32,536 bases of DNA from a candidate division WOR-3 bacterium (GCA_039802005.1 JBDRVV010000028.1:1-32536); one strand, 5' to 3'; counted from the stretch's first letter, positions 17,783 to 25,682 are shown. Translations and numbers: made by a program. Notes: a model not told the origin generated them from the letters alone.

Positions 17783-18925
17783 TTATAAGCCTGCTTCTCG
17801 CCTTATGGCATCAGCCATATCGGTCAATTCCCAGGTGAATCCTTCCTCTTCTCGACCAAAATGTCCATAACAGGCAGTCTTTTTGAAGACAGGTCTGCGC
17901 AAGTTAAGTTTATCAATGATACCCTGGGGAGTAAAATCAAATAATTTTTTCAAAATTTTGACAATTTTTGCTTCTTCAATCTTTGCGGTACCAAAAGTAT
18001 GGACATTCACAGCAACAGGTTCTGCAACACCAATAGCATAGGCAAGTGAAACTTCTACCTTATCACATACGCCCGCTGCAACCAGATTTTTTGCTGTATA
18101 CCTTGCAATATATGATGCAGAGCGGTCAACTTTTGTCGGGTCTTTTCCAGAGAAACAACCGCCACCATGATGTCCTACTCCGCCATAAGTATCAACCATA
18201 ATTTTTCTACCGGTAACACCGGTATCCCCCTGGGGACCGCCGATAACAAATCTACCAGTTGGATTTATATATATCTTTGTGTTATCATCTATCAATTCTT
18301 TTGGAACGACCTCCAGCACAACATGTTTTTTAAGATCGGCATGTAATTTTTCATTTTTTATATCAGGATGGTGTTGGGCAGAAAGAATTATTGTATCAAT
18401 CCTTATTGGTTTGTCATTTTCATATTCAACCGTTACTTGAGATTTTCCATCTGGTCTTAAATAAGTTAAAATATTTGTCTTGCGGACTTCGGCAAGCCTT
18501 CGGACAAGTTTATGGGCAAGTATAATGGGCATAGGCATCAACTCTTTCGTTTCGTTTGTAGCATAACCATACATCATTCCTTGATCTCCTGCACCACCGA
18601 TATTCACACCCATTGCGATATCACTTGATTGTTCTTGAATTGCAGTGATTATGGCACAGGTGTAGGCGTCAATACCCATATCTGTATCAGTATAACCAAT
18701 TTCAACCAGAAGGTCTCTGATTAAATCAGGAATTTCGACATAGCAGTTAGTCGTTATCTCACCCGCCACAAAAATCAATCCTCTGGTCGTTAGCACTTCG
18801 CAGGCAACTCTGCCAAAGGGGTCTTTCTCAAGTATTGCATCCAGAATAGCGTCTGCAGACTGATCGCAGATTTTGTCTGGATGGCCCTCGGTAACTGATT
18901 CAGAAGTTATAAAATATCGTGCCAT
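17783..18925 (-). CDS. metK: S-adenosylmethionine synthetase MetK
   Basis: MetK makes SAM from methionine and ATP. The 380-residue protein has all family motifs: [20 protein letters not shown] at the N terminus, [20 protein letters not shown] with the GAGDQG signature, and the phosphate-binding region [20 protein letters not shown]. The last has [10 protein letters not shown] where GGGAFSGKDP is commoner. It starts with ATG 18925 preceded by AAAGGAGG and a promoter overlapping the end of the Rsm22-like gene. There is no room for a SAM riboswitch in the leader, which is about 20 nt long. Confidence 0.97.
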   Translation of the reverse strand: MARYFITSESVTEGHPDKICDQSADAILDAILEKDPFGRVACEVLTTRGLIFVAGEITTNCYVEIPDLIRDLLVEIGYTDTDMGIDAYTCAIITAIQEQSSDIAMGVNIGGAGDQGMMYGYATNETKELMPMPIILAHKLVRRLAEVRKTNILTYLRPDGKSQVTVEYENDKPIRIDTIILSAQHHPDIKNEKLHADLKKHVVLEVVPKELIDDNTKIYINPTGRFVIGGPQGDTGVTGRKIMVDTYGGVGHHGGGCFSGKDPTKVDRSASYIARYTAKNLVAAGVCDKVEVSLAYAIGVAEPVAVNVHTFGTAKIEEAKIVKILKKLFDFTPQGIIDKLNLRRPVFKKTACYGHFGREEEGFTWELTDMADAIRREAGL

Positions 18926-18951
18926 TTGCCTCCTTTTGATAAAGATTTTTA

Positions 18952-18979
18952 ATTATAATTATTTTTGTTCAAAAATCAA
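18952..18979 (-). promoter_or_regulatory. Promoter of metK-SAH hydrolase, overlapping the end of the upstream gene
   Basis: On the minus strand TTGATT (18979-18974) lies inside the last codons of the Rsm22-like gene and TATAAT (18957-18952) follows after 16 bp. The mRNA should start near 18945 and include the AAAGGAGG SD before metK. Confidence 0.6.
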
Positions 18980-20093
18980 GCCTTTTGATATTCGTATCTC
19001 TACTGATTTTCCAAATTTTTGATTTGTTCATTAATGGGTTATTTATTTCTATTATATCTCCCATACAAACATGGTCAAATGACTCATTAATTACACTCCT
19101 TTCGCGATTCAATCTTATTAATTCTACGATACCACCTTCGGTGCAGATGAAACATTTTATCCTCCCTTTTTCAATAGATAATCGGCTTATAACAGGATAA
19201 TGATTAGCAGGGAGCGAATTAAAATTATAATTGGATATGATAAGATAAGAGAACTTTAAATATTCAATCTTTCTAAATAACTTTTGGTTAATCATTTTTA
19301 GATATTCTGGCGGGTTCCATTTTATGCTTTGATGGCACCATTCTTCTTTTTTGTGAAGTCCGGGGCATTTGCTATTGTGTAAACAAGGGGAAAGGATAAA
19401 ACCAATTCTATTTACTATTATATCATTATGTAATTTCATAAGCCTGCGGGTTAAAGTTTTTAGTGCTGGTTCTATTAGAATGATAATCCCAAATTTTTTT
19501 AAGCGTTCAAAGAGTGATTTGATAAAAGATAACGGCACTTTTTCCGATTTAAATATTTCAGTAAGGGCATTTGAAAGTATTATAAAATCGTAATTATTTT
19601 TATCCCTTTGAATGAATTTTTGCGCCGATTCTTTTATTAATTTTATATCAATATTGAAATTTTTCTGTTTAAACCAATCTCCCATTGATGTACATCTTTT
19701 GATAAATGTATCATTTATATCTATGCCAGTTAATTGAAATCTACTTTCGGGTTGCTTTTTATGCAGGAAATAAAAAATGCCAAACATTCCTGCACCATCT
19801 CCACAGCCAATATCCAGGATTTTGATTTCTTCAGGTATTGCTATCATATATAAATTGAATAATTTTTTTGTTAATATCATTGATTTCATAAAATTCTGAG
19901 GGAAATTATAGCAGAAATACGCATCCGAAAACTCTTTAACTACCCGACATTCATAAGATAATACCTGGGATAAAGTGACTAATTCTTTTCTTAATTTATC
20001 TATTTCTTTACAGTAAATATCAGGTCGGGTATAAATGTTATCTAAATGCAATTCCGAAAGGATTTTCTTTTCAATATCTTCAGGTAAGTTCAT
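18969..20093 (-). CDS. Rsm22-like (METTL17 family) SAM-fold protein linked to the small ribosomal subunit
   Basis: This is a 374-residue protein. A class I methyltransferase fold has motif I LDIGCGDGAGMF at 93-104, an acidic motif II in LTGIDIND and a motif IV-like SNALTEI at 174-180. Residues 236-254 carry the hallmark of the Rsm22 family, PC-x-H-N-x-x-CPG followed by EEWCHQS, with Cys237, Cys243 and Cys253 as probable metal or [4Fe-4S] ligands. In mitochondria these proteins assist small-subunit assembly. The gene overlaps the glycosyltransferase by 4 nt (ATGA) and is in the same run as rpsT, which fits a small-subunit role. Methyltransferase activity has been doubted for some members, so I call the fold and not the reaction. 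Confidence 0.75.
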   Translation of the reverse strand: MNLPEDIEKKILSELHLDNIYTRPDIYCKEIDKLRKELVTLSQVLSYECRVVKEFSDAYFCYNFPQNFMKSMILTKKLFNLYMIAIPEEIKILDIGCGDGAGMFGIFYFLHKKQPESRFQLTGIDINDTFIKRCTSMGDWFKQKNFNIDIKLIKESAQKFIQRDKNNYDFIILSNALTEIFKSEKVPLSFIKSLFERLKKFGIIILIEPALKTLTRRLMKLHNDIIVNRIGFILSPCLHNSKCPGLHKKEEWCHQSIKWNPPEYLKMINQKLFRKIEYLKFSYLIISNYNFNSLPANHYPVISRLSIEKGRIKCFICTEGGIVELIRLNRERSVINESFDHVCMGDIIEINNPLMNKSKIWKISRDTNIKRLDF

Positions 20094-21298
20094 TTTCTTA
20101 TGGATGCCACAAAATAGGCACTAAAGATAAGCAGATATAATTCTACAGGCATGCGATATCTTATCAAACCTACATGTGTGAATATGTATATACAGGAGAT
20201 AAAAAATAAAGAAAAAATGATGAATAAAACATTCTCGCGATTTCTCATTGATAAAAAAACGCCAGCCATACCTAAGATAAAATTCGGAAGATAAAAAATA
20301 TAAAATAAGATTCTAAATTTCTCAAGGTCTTTTGATGAGTACTCACCTGATGGTGCAAACCAGAAATAGTAGTAAAATTTTTTGAATATAAGCCCAATAA
20401 ATTTTAATGGCTCTCTTATGATAAAATTTAATGCTTCGTTTAAATAGAAATATGTGCGTTCAATTTCAGGAATTTTAGATAAACTGTCTTGGACATTAAA
20501 GGGCAGAGTATGGGTCATTAGAATGTATTCTTCTTTTTCAATTGATTTTATTTTAAAATAGTCGGTTCCCGTGGCATGCGGGTTATTCCCAATCCATAGA
20601 TTAACACCGAATTGTGTGGTTATGGGGATGAGCTTCTTATGAATATTATAATTTCTTATTGTCCATGGTGTTAAAATTATTAATGACATAATAATTACCA
20701 GAATCATTTTAAAGAAGTTTATTTTTTTGTTGATAAGAAACCATAAAAACATTGAAGGATAAATTACTAACGCCACAGGGTCGCATAATATAGCGAGTCC
20801 TGTAACCACACCGGCAATGATATAATGGAAAAAAATTCTATCACTGCTTTTTAGTATTAGATAGATTGTTAGTGAGAATAAAAACAAAAAGATGGTCGTA
20901 GGCACGAGTTTGGTACAATAATAAATCAGTGGGGGATATAATCCGGCAAAAAGTTCGGTTAAACGGGCTGCTGGGTCATTAAAAATGAACCGCGAAGTTT
21001 TTGAAATCAATAAGATCGTTATCGTTGAGATTATTGCCTGAATGATTTGGATTAAAAGAAAAATTATTGGTTTGGTGCCAAATTTATAAAATAATGCGAG
21101 AAAAAAGGGATATAATGGAGCATGGGACGAACTTGGTGCGGGTTGTGTTTCAATATTATAGGACCTGCTAAAGCCCTTGCCCGCAATAATGTTTCTCGCT
21201 ATTTCACCATACTCAAAGTCTCGCGGCGCATAAAAATTTGCAATCAGTATGATAAAAAAGATTCTTATAACAAAATAAAAAAGATATCTTTTCAGAAT
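20090..21298 (-). CDS. GT39/ArnT-like membrane glycosyltransferase with a probable AUU start
   Basis: The frame is open from the rpsT stop codon to 20090. An apparent TTG start at 21010 would remove the family's N-terminal region. Translating upstream gives a first membrane helix (KRYLFYFVIRIFFIILIANF) and then APRDFEYGEIARNIIAGKGF. The acidic residues there match the first-loop catalytic region of PMT/ArnT-type transferases. No ATG, GTG or TTG exists in this upstream part. ATT at 21298-21296 overlaps the rpsT stop as TAATT, exactly where a TAATG junction would be expected; CTG at 21295-21293 is the alternative. With ATT the product has 402 residues and about nine membrane helices. It probably transfers sugar from a polyprenyl-phosphate donor; the acceptor is unknown. 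Confidence 0.7.
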   Translation of the reverse strand: MLKRYLFYFVIRIFFIILIANFYAPRDFEYGEIARNIIAGKGFSRSYNIETQPAPSSSHAPLYPFFLALFYKFGTKPIIFLLIQIIQAIISTITILLISKTSRFIFNDPAARLTELFAGLYPPLIYYCTKLVPTTIFLFLFSLTIYLILKSSDRIFFHYIIAGVVTGLAILCDPVALVIYPSMFLWFLINKKINFFKMILVIIMSLIILTPWTIRNYNIHKKLIPITTQFGVNLWIGNNPHATGTDYFKIKSIEKEEYILMTHTLPFNVQDSLSKIPEIERTYFYLNEALNFIIREPLKFIGLIFKKFYYYFWFAPSGEYSSKDLEKFRILFYIFYLPNFILGMAGVFLSMRNRENVLFIIFSLFFISCIYIFTHVGLIRYRMPVELYLLIFSAYFVASIRK

Positions 21299-21564
21299 TA
21301 TGTAAGTTTAGTTCTTATGAACTTCGCCAATCTTTCTTTGTACCGGGCAGCGGTATTCTTTTTTATTATTCCATCTTGAACTGATTTGTCGATTATAGAC
21401 TGAACCTTGGGAAACAATTTAACCGCTTCTTCTTTTGACTTCGCCTTTCTTATCTTTTTAATCGCTTCTTTCAATTTCTTTTTCTTTTTTAAATTTTGTA
21501 AATAGCGCCGCCTTGACTTGCGAATGTTCTTAAGCACCGATTTAGACCTTTTCTTTATTGGCAT
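21298..21564 (-). CDS. rpsT: 30S ribosomal protein S20
   Basis: This 88-residue, strongly basic protein (MPIKKRSKSVLKNIRKSRRR, then a run of lysines) has the two-helix form of S20, with the conserved end of a helical hairpin in KNTAARYKERLAKFIRTKL. S20 binds 16S rRNA early in 30S assembly. The length is usual for bacterial S20. Its promoter implies a leaderless mRNA, and its stop codon overlaps the likely AUU start of the next gene. Confidence 0.93.
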   Translation of the reverse strand: MPIKKRSKSVLKNIRKSRRRYLQNLKKKKKLKEAIKKIRKAKSKEEAVKLFPKVQSIIDKSVQDGIIKKNTAARYKERLAKFIRTKLT

Positions 21565-21570
21565 AAAAGC

Positions 21571-21598
21571 ATTATATATAAAAATTAGAAAAAGTCAA
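21571..21598 (-). promoter_or_regulatory. Promoter for a leaderless rpsT mRNA
   Basis: On the minus strand TTGACT (21598-21593) and TATAAT (21576-21571) are 16 bp apart. The -10 box ends 6 nt before ATG 21564 and no SD site is present. Confidence 0.68.
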
Positions 21599-21648
21599 GA
21601 ACGGCATTAATCAGAATCTTTAATCGTTTTTTAACCTGTTTTTCTTCT

Positions 21649-23040
21649 TCATTTTACAACAATTATTTTTTCTATGTAAAATGAATTTTCGGTATTTAAT
21701 TTCAGAAAATAAATACCGTTGGTTAATGAATTAATATCAATTTTCGCATGATGATTACCTTGATTCTTAACGCCTTCATATATTTTTTTGACTATTCTAC
21801 CTTCTATGTCATACATTATCAAATTAATTTTGCTTGTTTTATTTAAAGAATACCATATATTACATACATCAGTTGCGGGATTGGGAATGCATTTCAAAAT
21901 GGAATGTTGTGGTTTAGATCCGGATTCGTGAATATCACTGAAGATAGTTATATATGATCCATATATATCTAAATCAGAATTTCTGTCAGTCTGCCAGAAA
22001 ATCCAGAGATAACAGGGATAGCCGTTGACCATTGTTGTGACGGGTAGAATATCCTGGGCTGGATTTATATCCACAGGGATTGTATCACAGCCTCCCCAAT
22101 AATCAAAAAATAGCGAGTAAATATCATAATTTCCATTTCGGTCTGTACTGAAACCACATAATCGTGGTGTTGAAAAACGAACAAGCACTGCAAAATCAAG
22201 TGGATTAGGTGTGATATCATTGGCATTGTTGTTTGTTATTCTATAGAAAACATTCATACTGTCGCACCCGGTTCTATAAATTTCATAATTCCCATCACGA
22301 TTGCTCTGCCAGAGTACCCACACCCTCCGATACGGGTCGGGCCATTGTGGTGTTACAGCAATCTCGGGTAGTGTATCATTAGCAGTATGGGGTGCAATCG
22401 CCTGGGGTGCTGTCCAGGCGTTGTTTATATATTCGCTGTAATAAATATCACGGTCTCTTACCCAGACGACAAAGGGGTGATTTAATCGATTACTAATTTT
22501 AGGATTGTCATTCATTATTATTGTCGCATCATTCGTTACCGGCATAGGTGCTGACCAGATGGTGCCATTATAATAACAAGAATAGATATTATTATTTTTT
22601 CGCCATACCACCCAGACATTGGTGCCAATCACCCAGATTGATGGTGAGGCATCAGTATTTGTATCGTTGGTCAGACGGACGGGCGCTGTCCAGGGACCAG
22701 AGGTAGCCTTTGATGATACAAAGATTTCCCAGTTGTTATCAGTATATCTTTGCCAGGCACACCAGAAAAGATTTCTCAGTGTATCATAAGCAACAGTTGG
22801 ATTTATATCTGCACCTGGACCGGTAGGTATCCTTATTGTGTCGCTCCAATAGCTACTAATAACCCTTGAGAATATCTCCCAGTTACCGCTAACATTAGCC
22901 TGCCAGACAAGGCAGGTAGGACTTTCCCACAATTGTTCCCGACAGGTTTGGGGATTTCTGTCTTCCACACCGGGAATTCCAAGATTTACTGGCGTAGACC
23001 ATTGGGCAAAAATAAAATAAACTATCATTAATGATTGCAT
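21649..23040 (-). CDS. Secreted repeat protein with a type IX-like C-terminal sorting domain
   Basis: This is a 463-residue protein. The N terminus MQSLMIVYFIFAQW is a short signal peptide. Residues of about 15-375 hold repeated blades with the pattern W-x(5-9)-GN-W/Y-E/D-I-F/Y (GNWEIFSRV, NNWEIFVSS, GNYEIYRTG, GNYDIYSLF, SDLDIYGSY), most likely a beta-propeller. The last 75 residues match the Por-secretion C-terminal sorting domain: IPNPATDVCNIWYSL, then MYDIEGRIVKKIYEG, then LTNGIYFLKL and a basic end. In Bacteroidota such domains direct export by the type IX system and are removed at the surface. No type IX machinery gene is in the window. AGGAGG precedes ATG 23040 by 4 nt. Confidence 0.82.
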   Translation of the reverse strand: MQSLMIVYFIFAQWSTPVNLGIPGVEDRNPQTCREQLWESPTCLVWQANVSGNWEIFSRVISSYWSDTIRIPTGPGADINPTVAYDTLRNLFWCAWQRYTDNNWEIFVSSKATSGPWTAPVRLTNDTNTDASPSIWVIGTNVWVVWRKNNNIYSCYYNGTIWSAPMPVTNDATIIMNDNPKISNRLNHPFVVWVRDRDIYYSEYINNAWTAPQAIAPHTANDTLPEIAVTPQWPDPYRRVWVLWQSNRDGNYEIYRTGCDSMNVFYRITNNNANDITPNPLDFAVLVRFSTPRLCGFSTDRNGNYDIYSLFFDYWGGCDTIPVDINPAQDILPVTTMVNGYPCYLWIFWQTDRNSDLDIYGSYITIFSDIHESGSKPQHSILKCIPNPATDVCNIWYSLNKTSKINLIMYDIEGRIVKKIYEGVKNQGNHHAKIDINSLTNGIYFLKLNTENSFYIEKIIVVK

Positions 23041-23044
23041 AGTT

Positions 23045-23085
23045 CCTCCTGATTTATATTTTATTTATTATTTTTATCTTGTCAA
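23045..23085 (-). promoter_or_regulatory. Promoter and SD of the sorting-domain protein gene
   Basis: On the minus strand TTGACA (23085-23080) and TAAAAT (23063-23058) are 16 bp apart, followed by AGGAGG (23050-23045) 4 nt before the ATG. The predicted leader is only about 10 nt long. Confidence 0.65.
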
Positions 23086-23110
23086 GTAAGAGCGATGTTT
23101 TCAACGGACC

Positions 23111-23138
23111 TTGACTTCATGAATTATTTAATTATAAT
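23111..23138 (+). promoter_or_regulatory. Promoter of the PAC2 gene pair
   Basis: TTGACT at 23111-23116 and TATAAT at 23133-23138 are 16 bp apart. This leaves a leader of about 80 nt before ATG 23224, one of the few long leaders in the window. The leader contains CTATCCACAGGGATTGATGTGG with no clear fold. Confidence 0.6.
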
Positions 23139-23223
23139 CAATTAGAAAAAGATTTTAAATACTACTATCCACAGGGATTGATGTGGAGAAAAAGAAATAT
23201 CGGGATAGGGTAAGAGGTTGAAT

Positions 23224-24156
23224 ATGGGCTTAAAGATTTATAAAGAACCTAATTTGAAAAATCCTATTCTTTTATGTGGCTGGCCTGGCATTGGAAGGAT
23301 TGGACTTATCGCAATTGATACACTACGGGAACAGTTGAATGCGGAAGAATTTGCCGAGATTGAACCTTGGGACTTCTTTTATCCTTCTATAGTTTCCATA
23401 AAAGATGGAATTCTTGAATCATTGAATTTTCCGCGCAATAAATTCTATTTTAAATCAACAGAAAAATGTGATTTAATATTTTTTATCGCTGATGAACAGC
23501 CCTCTGAAATTCAGGGTGGCTACGCTAAGGGAGAGACCGCTTATAAACTTGCAAGTATGGTTCTTGAATTAGGATTGAAGTACGGAATTCAACGGGTCTA
23601 TACATCTGGTGCAGCAGTTGCTCAGATTCATCATACTTCAAGACCAAGGGTATGGGCAGTTCCTAACACTTCTTCCCTTATAAATGAACTTAAAGAGTAC
23701 GAAAATACAGTTTTGATGTCTGATGTTGAAGGAAGGAATGGTCAGGGAACAATCACAGGTCTTAATGGATTGATGCTCGGTGTTGCAAAAATATATGGAG
23801 TGAATGGAATATGTTTGATGGGTGAAATACCATACTATCTCCAGTGGCTTCCAATTCCCTGGCCCAAGGGGTCAAAGGCTGTACTACAAGTTCTCACCCG
23901 AATGTTATCATTAAATATTGATCTTTCTGTATTTGATACATTTATTGCACAGGTTGATAGAAATGTTGACCGAATCATCAATACATTTATAGACAGCCTG
24001 CCCCAGAAGATGAAAGAGAAGATAGTAGAAGGATTTGAGCAACTTAAGGAATATAAGGCACCACTCACACCGATAAGTGATGAAGAAATTAGATGGTTTA
24101 AGGAGCATGGTGATGAATTCTTCAAGGAGTTTTTCAAAAAAGATGCAGAGAAATGA
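23224..24156 (+). CDS. PAC2 family protein (proteasome assembly chaperone 2-like)
   Basis: This is a 310-residue cytoplasmic protein of the PAC2 family, long annotated in prokaryotes as ATP-grasp or carboligase-like without proven activity. Diagnostic segments are NPILLCGWPGIGRIGLIAID at the N terminus, LIFFIADEQPSE, VYTSGAAVAQIHHTSRPRVW and GQGTITGLNGLMLGVAK. GEIPYYLQWLPIPWPKGSKA follows, with a helical tail from about residue 235. AAGAGG lies 6 nt before ATG 23224, which is preferred to the in-frame TTG at 23218. The window has no proteasome genes, so the partner is unknown. The next gene is a paralogue. Confidence 0.85.
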   Translation: MGLKIYKEPNLKNPILLCGWPGIGRIGLIAIDTLREQLNAEEFAEIEPWDFFYPSIVSIKDGILESLNFPRNKFYFKSTEKCDLIFFIADEQPSEIQGGYAKGETAYKLASMVLELGLKYGIQRVYTSGAAVAQIHHTSRPRVWAVPNTSSLINELKEYENTVLMSDVEGRNGQGTITGLNGLMLGVAKIYGVNGICLMGEIPYYLQWLPIPWPKGSKAVLQVLTRMLSLNIDLSVFDTFIAQVDRNVDRIINTFIDSLPQKMKEKIVEGFEQLKEYKAPLTPISDEEIRWFKEHGDEFFKEFFKKDAEK

Positions 24157-24955
24157 TATAATCCGGTGGATTAGAGAACCGGAATTGAATAATCCAGTTC
24201 TTTTTGTTATCTGGGAGCGAGTTCCGGGGAAGATAGGGGAAAGGATATTTAATGAATTAAACAAAAAAATAAATGGAGAGGTTTTTTGTGAAATTACACC
24301 GGCAATATTTTATACTTTAAATGGTGTTGAGATTGAGAATGATATTGCAATTATACCCAATAATGGGTTTTATTGTGGGCAGAGGAATGACATTGTAATA
24401 TTTAAAGGCTCTGAACCTCAGTTTAATCATTATCAATTCGTATCAGCAATTTTGGAAATTGCCTGTGAAAGGTTATTCATTAAAGAAATATATACCTTGA
24501 ATAGTTTGGTATCTTCTTCAACTTTTTCTGCTCCAAGAAGGATATGGGGTGTTTATAACGAAAGTGGAATAAAAGAGAAAATGAAAGAATATGGACTATT
24601 AGATATGACATATGAAGGAACTCCGGCGACGAGCAGTTATCTTTTATATGAAGCCAAGAAAAAAAATCTTCCCGGAATGAGTCTCTGGTGTGAAATCCCT
24701 TTTTATCTTTCTTTGGTGGACGATTATCAATCCCAGAAGATGATTTTACAATTTTTAAGAAAAAGGTTTAATATTGATTTTGAATTTGATAAATTTGACC
24801 GTCTATCTGAAGAACAGGGGAAAAGATTATTTAATTTAAGAATGGTTGATAAAAAAATTGACCAATATCTGGGTTCGATAGAAATGAATATACCACTCAC
24901 AGAGGAAGAGAGATTATATCTTACAAATAAAATTTATGAGGGATTACGATTTTAA
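24143..24955 (+). CDS. Second PAC2-like protein, divergent paralogue
   Basis: This 270-residue protein follows the first PAC2 gene with a 14-nt overlap. It aligns by eye along its length: RNDIIRWIREPELNNPVLFV resembles the N terminus of the first, and DIVIFKGSEPQFNHYQFVSA replaces the FIADEQPSE region. IYTLNSLVSSSTFSAPRRIW corresponds to VYTSGAAVAQIHHTSRPRVW, and MSLWCEIPFYLSLVDDYQSQ to GEIPYYLQWLPIPWPKGSKA. Several conserved glycines of the first copy are lost (GWPGIG becomes WERVPGK). The pair may form a heterodimer, as eukaryotic PAC1-PAC2 do. I chose ATG 24143 because upstream ATGs lie deep in the first gene. Confidence 0.75.
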   Translation: MQRNDIIRWIREPELNNPVLFVIWERVPGKIGERIFNELNKKINGEVFCEITPAIFYTLNGVEIENDIAIIPNNGFYCGQRNDIVIFKGSEPQFNHYQFVSAILEIACERLFIKEIYTLNSLVSSSTFSAPRRIWGVYNESGIKEKMKEYGLLDMTYEGTPATSSYLLYEAKKKNLPGMSLWCEIPFYLSLVDDYQSQKMILQFLRKRFNIDFEFDKFDRLSEEQGKRLFNLRMVDKKIDQYLGSIEMNIPLTEEERLYLTNKIYEGLRF

Positions 24956-25028
24956 AAATAAAAATTTTAAACTCATTATTTAAATTACATTGTAATGCAG
25001 GATTTATGCAAAATGACGAATATTTTCC

Positions 25029-25056
25029 TTGATTTGAATTTGGATTTATATATAAT
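25029..25056 (+). promoter_or_regulatory. Promoter at the head of the Cys-His tail/radical SAM region
   Basis: TTGATT at 25029-25034 and TATAAT at 25051-25056 are 16 bp apart. It is the only convincing promoter seen before the four-gene group starting at 25256. The transcript would either start as a leaderless small ORF at 25063 or have a leader of about 190 nt filled by REP-like hairpins. Confidence 0.6.
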
Positions 25057-25062
25057 TTGTTT

Positions 25063-25197
25063 ATGAAAACCTGTAGAGGCTGTGTCTCAATTCAAATTTT
25101 GCGGGTAGCCGCAACCTTTAGAGTGCGAAATCCTCTGAGATTTAGACATATTTATCCGCAGGCTAAAGCCTGCGGCTACCATTTTTACGGGTTATAA
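25063..25197 (+). CDS. Possible leaderless 44-codon ORF running through a REP-like repeat
   Basis: An ATG lies 6 nt after the TATAAT at 25051-25056, the same geometry as real leaderless genes here. It opens MKTCRGC, with a CxxC pair, and continues through the REP-like pair to a TAA at 25195-25197. From about residue 12 the codons are repeat sequence (RVAATFRVRN and PQAKACGYHF). It may be a gene whose body was replaced by repeats, a leader peptide, or chance. No family is recognisable. Confidence 0.25.
   Translation: MKTCRGCVSIQILRVAATFRVRNPLRFRHIYPQAKACGYHFYGL
25101..25183. repeat. Inverted pair of REP-like palindromes
   Basis: The first unit, GGTAGCCGCAACCTTTAG from 25104, is mirrored by the second, CTAAAGCCTGCGGCTACC ending at 25180. 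The second unit contains the hairpin CCGCAGGC-TAAA-GCCTGCGG at 25156-25175, a perfect 8-bp stem. The arrangement of two inverted REP units resembles a BIME. The unit is much more GC-rich than its surroundings. The remainder of the gap at 24956-25255 holds the promoter, the doubtful 44-codon ORF and the SD at 25244-25251. Confidence 0.75.
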
Positions 25198-25255
25198 CAC
25201 GGCCCCTGTGGGTTTGCTTTAAAACGAAATGCAAACAAACAGAAAAGGAGGTATT

Positions 25256-25645
25256 ATGAATTTGCCTTTTGGTGAAATAAAGAATAATCTGCTGATAATG
25301 AAATTTTCAACCGCAGATTATTCAATTGCTTCGGTATTAGCAGCGATAAGGATTCATCTTGATGTGATTGAAGAGATGGGGGTTGTATTTTTAGGTGCCC
25401 AGACCGAGGTCGTTGCCGGACCAACACCAGTCTTCCAGCCGGTTCCGGTTATAGCCCAGTTTGAATATACAGGTAAAGGCGATGCTAAACCGATTCTTGA
25501 AAAAGTTTATAGACTCATCTGGCAGGGAATAGTCAATTCATTCCCGGATGAGACCTGCTGGTCCCAGGCAAAACAGGCGTACTCAGATTTCATATCGGCA
25601 CAGGCGGATTTATTAAGGGCAAGGATTGAGGCGACGAAGGAGTAA
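25256..25645 (+). CDS. Small orphan protein at the head of the Cys-His tail/radical SAM group
   Basis: This is a 129-residue protein with no family I recognise. AAAGGAGG at 25244-25251 is 4 nt before ATG 25256, so the nine-codon in-frame extension from 25229 is rejected. There is no signal peptide and no membrane segment. The first part predicts alternating helix and strand (YSIASVLAAIRIHLDVIEEM, then VVFLGAQTEVV). A proline-rich turn (GPTPVFQPVPV) and a C-terminal helix (AQADLLRARIEATKE) follow. It has one cysteine, in DETCW. It directly precedes the DUF2207-like gene with a 34-bp gap and may be a cytoplasmic partner. Function unknown. Confidence 0.7.
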   Translation: MNLPFGEIKNNLLIMKFSTADYSIASVLAAIRIHLDVIEEMGVVFLGAQTEVVAGPTPVFQPVPVIAQFEYTGKGDAKPILEKVYRLIWQGIVNSFPDETCWSQAKQAYSDFISAQADLLRARIEATKE

Positions 25646-25682
25646 ATACCTAAAAGTCCAAAATCCCTAAATACCTAAAATG
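25644..25682 (+). repeat. Interspersed direct repeat, copy 1
   Basis: This 39-bp sequence, built from AAATACCTAAA words, recurs at 27195-27231 with two mismatches and two single-base gaps. The two copies bracket the DUF2207-like gene. Copy 1 ends with that gene's ATG and separates it from AAGGAG at 25637-25642. The AAATACCTAAAAGTCCAAAA pattern belongs to the same sequence style as the inverted element at 233-366. Confidence 0.7.

Noticed and set aside
18926-18968. SAM riboswitch before metK
   Set aside because: The gap is only 43 bp and contains the -10 box and SD; there is no room for a SAM aptamer.
24077-24142. Longer N terminus for the second PAC2 gene
   Set aside because: It would lie entirely within the first PAC2 coding sequence, and similarity to the family starts only after the ATG at 24143.
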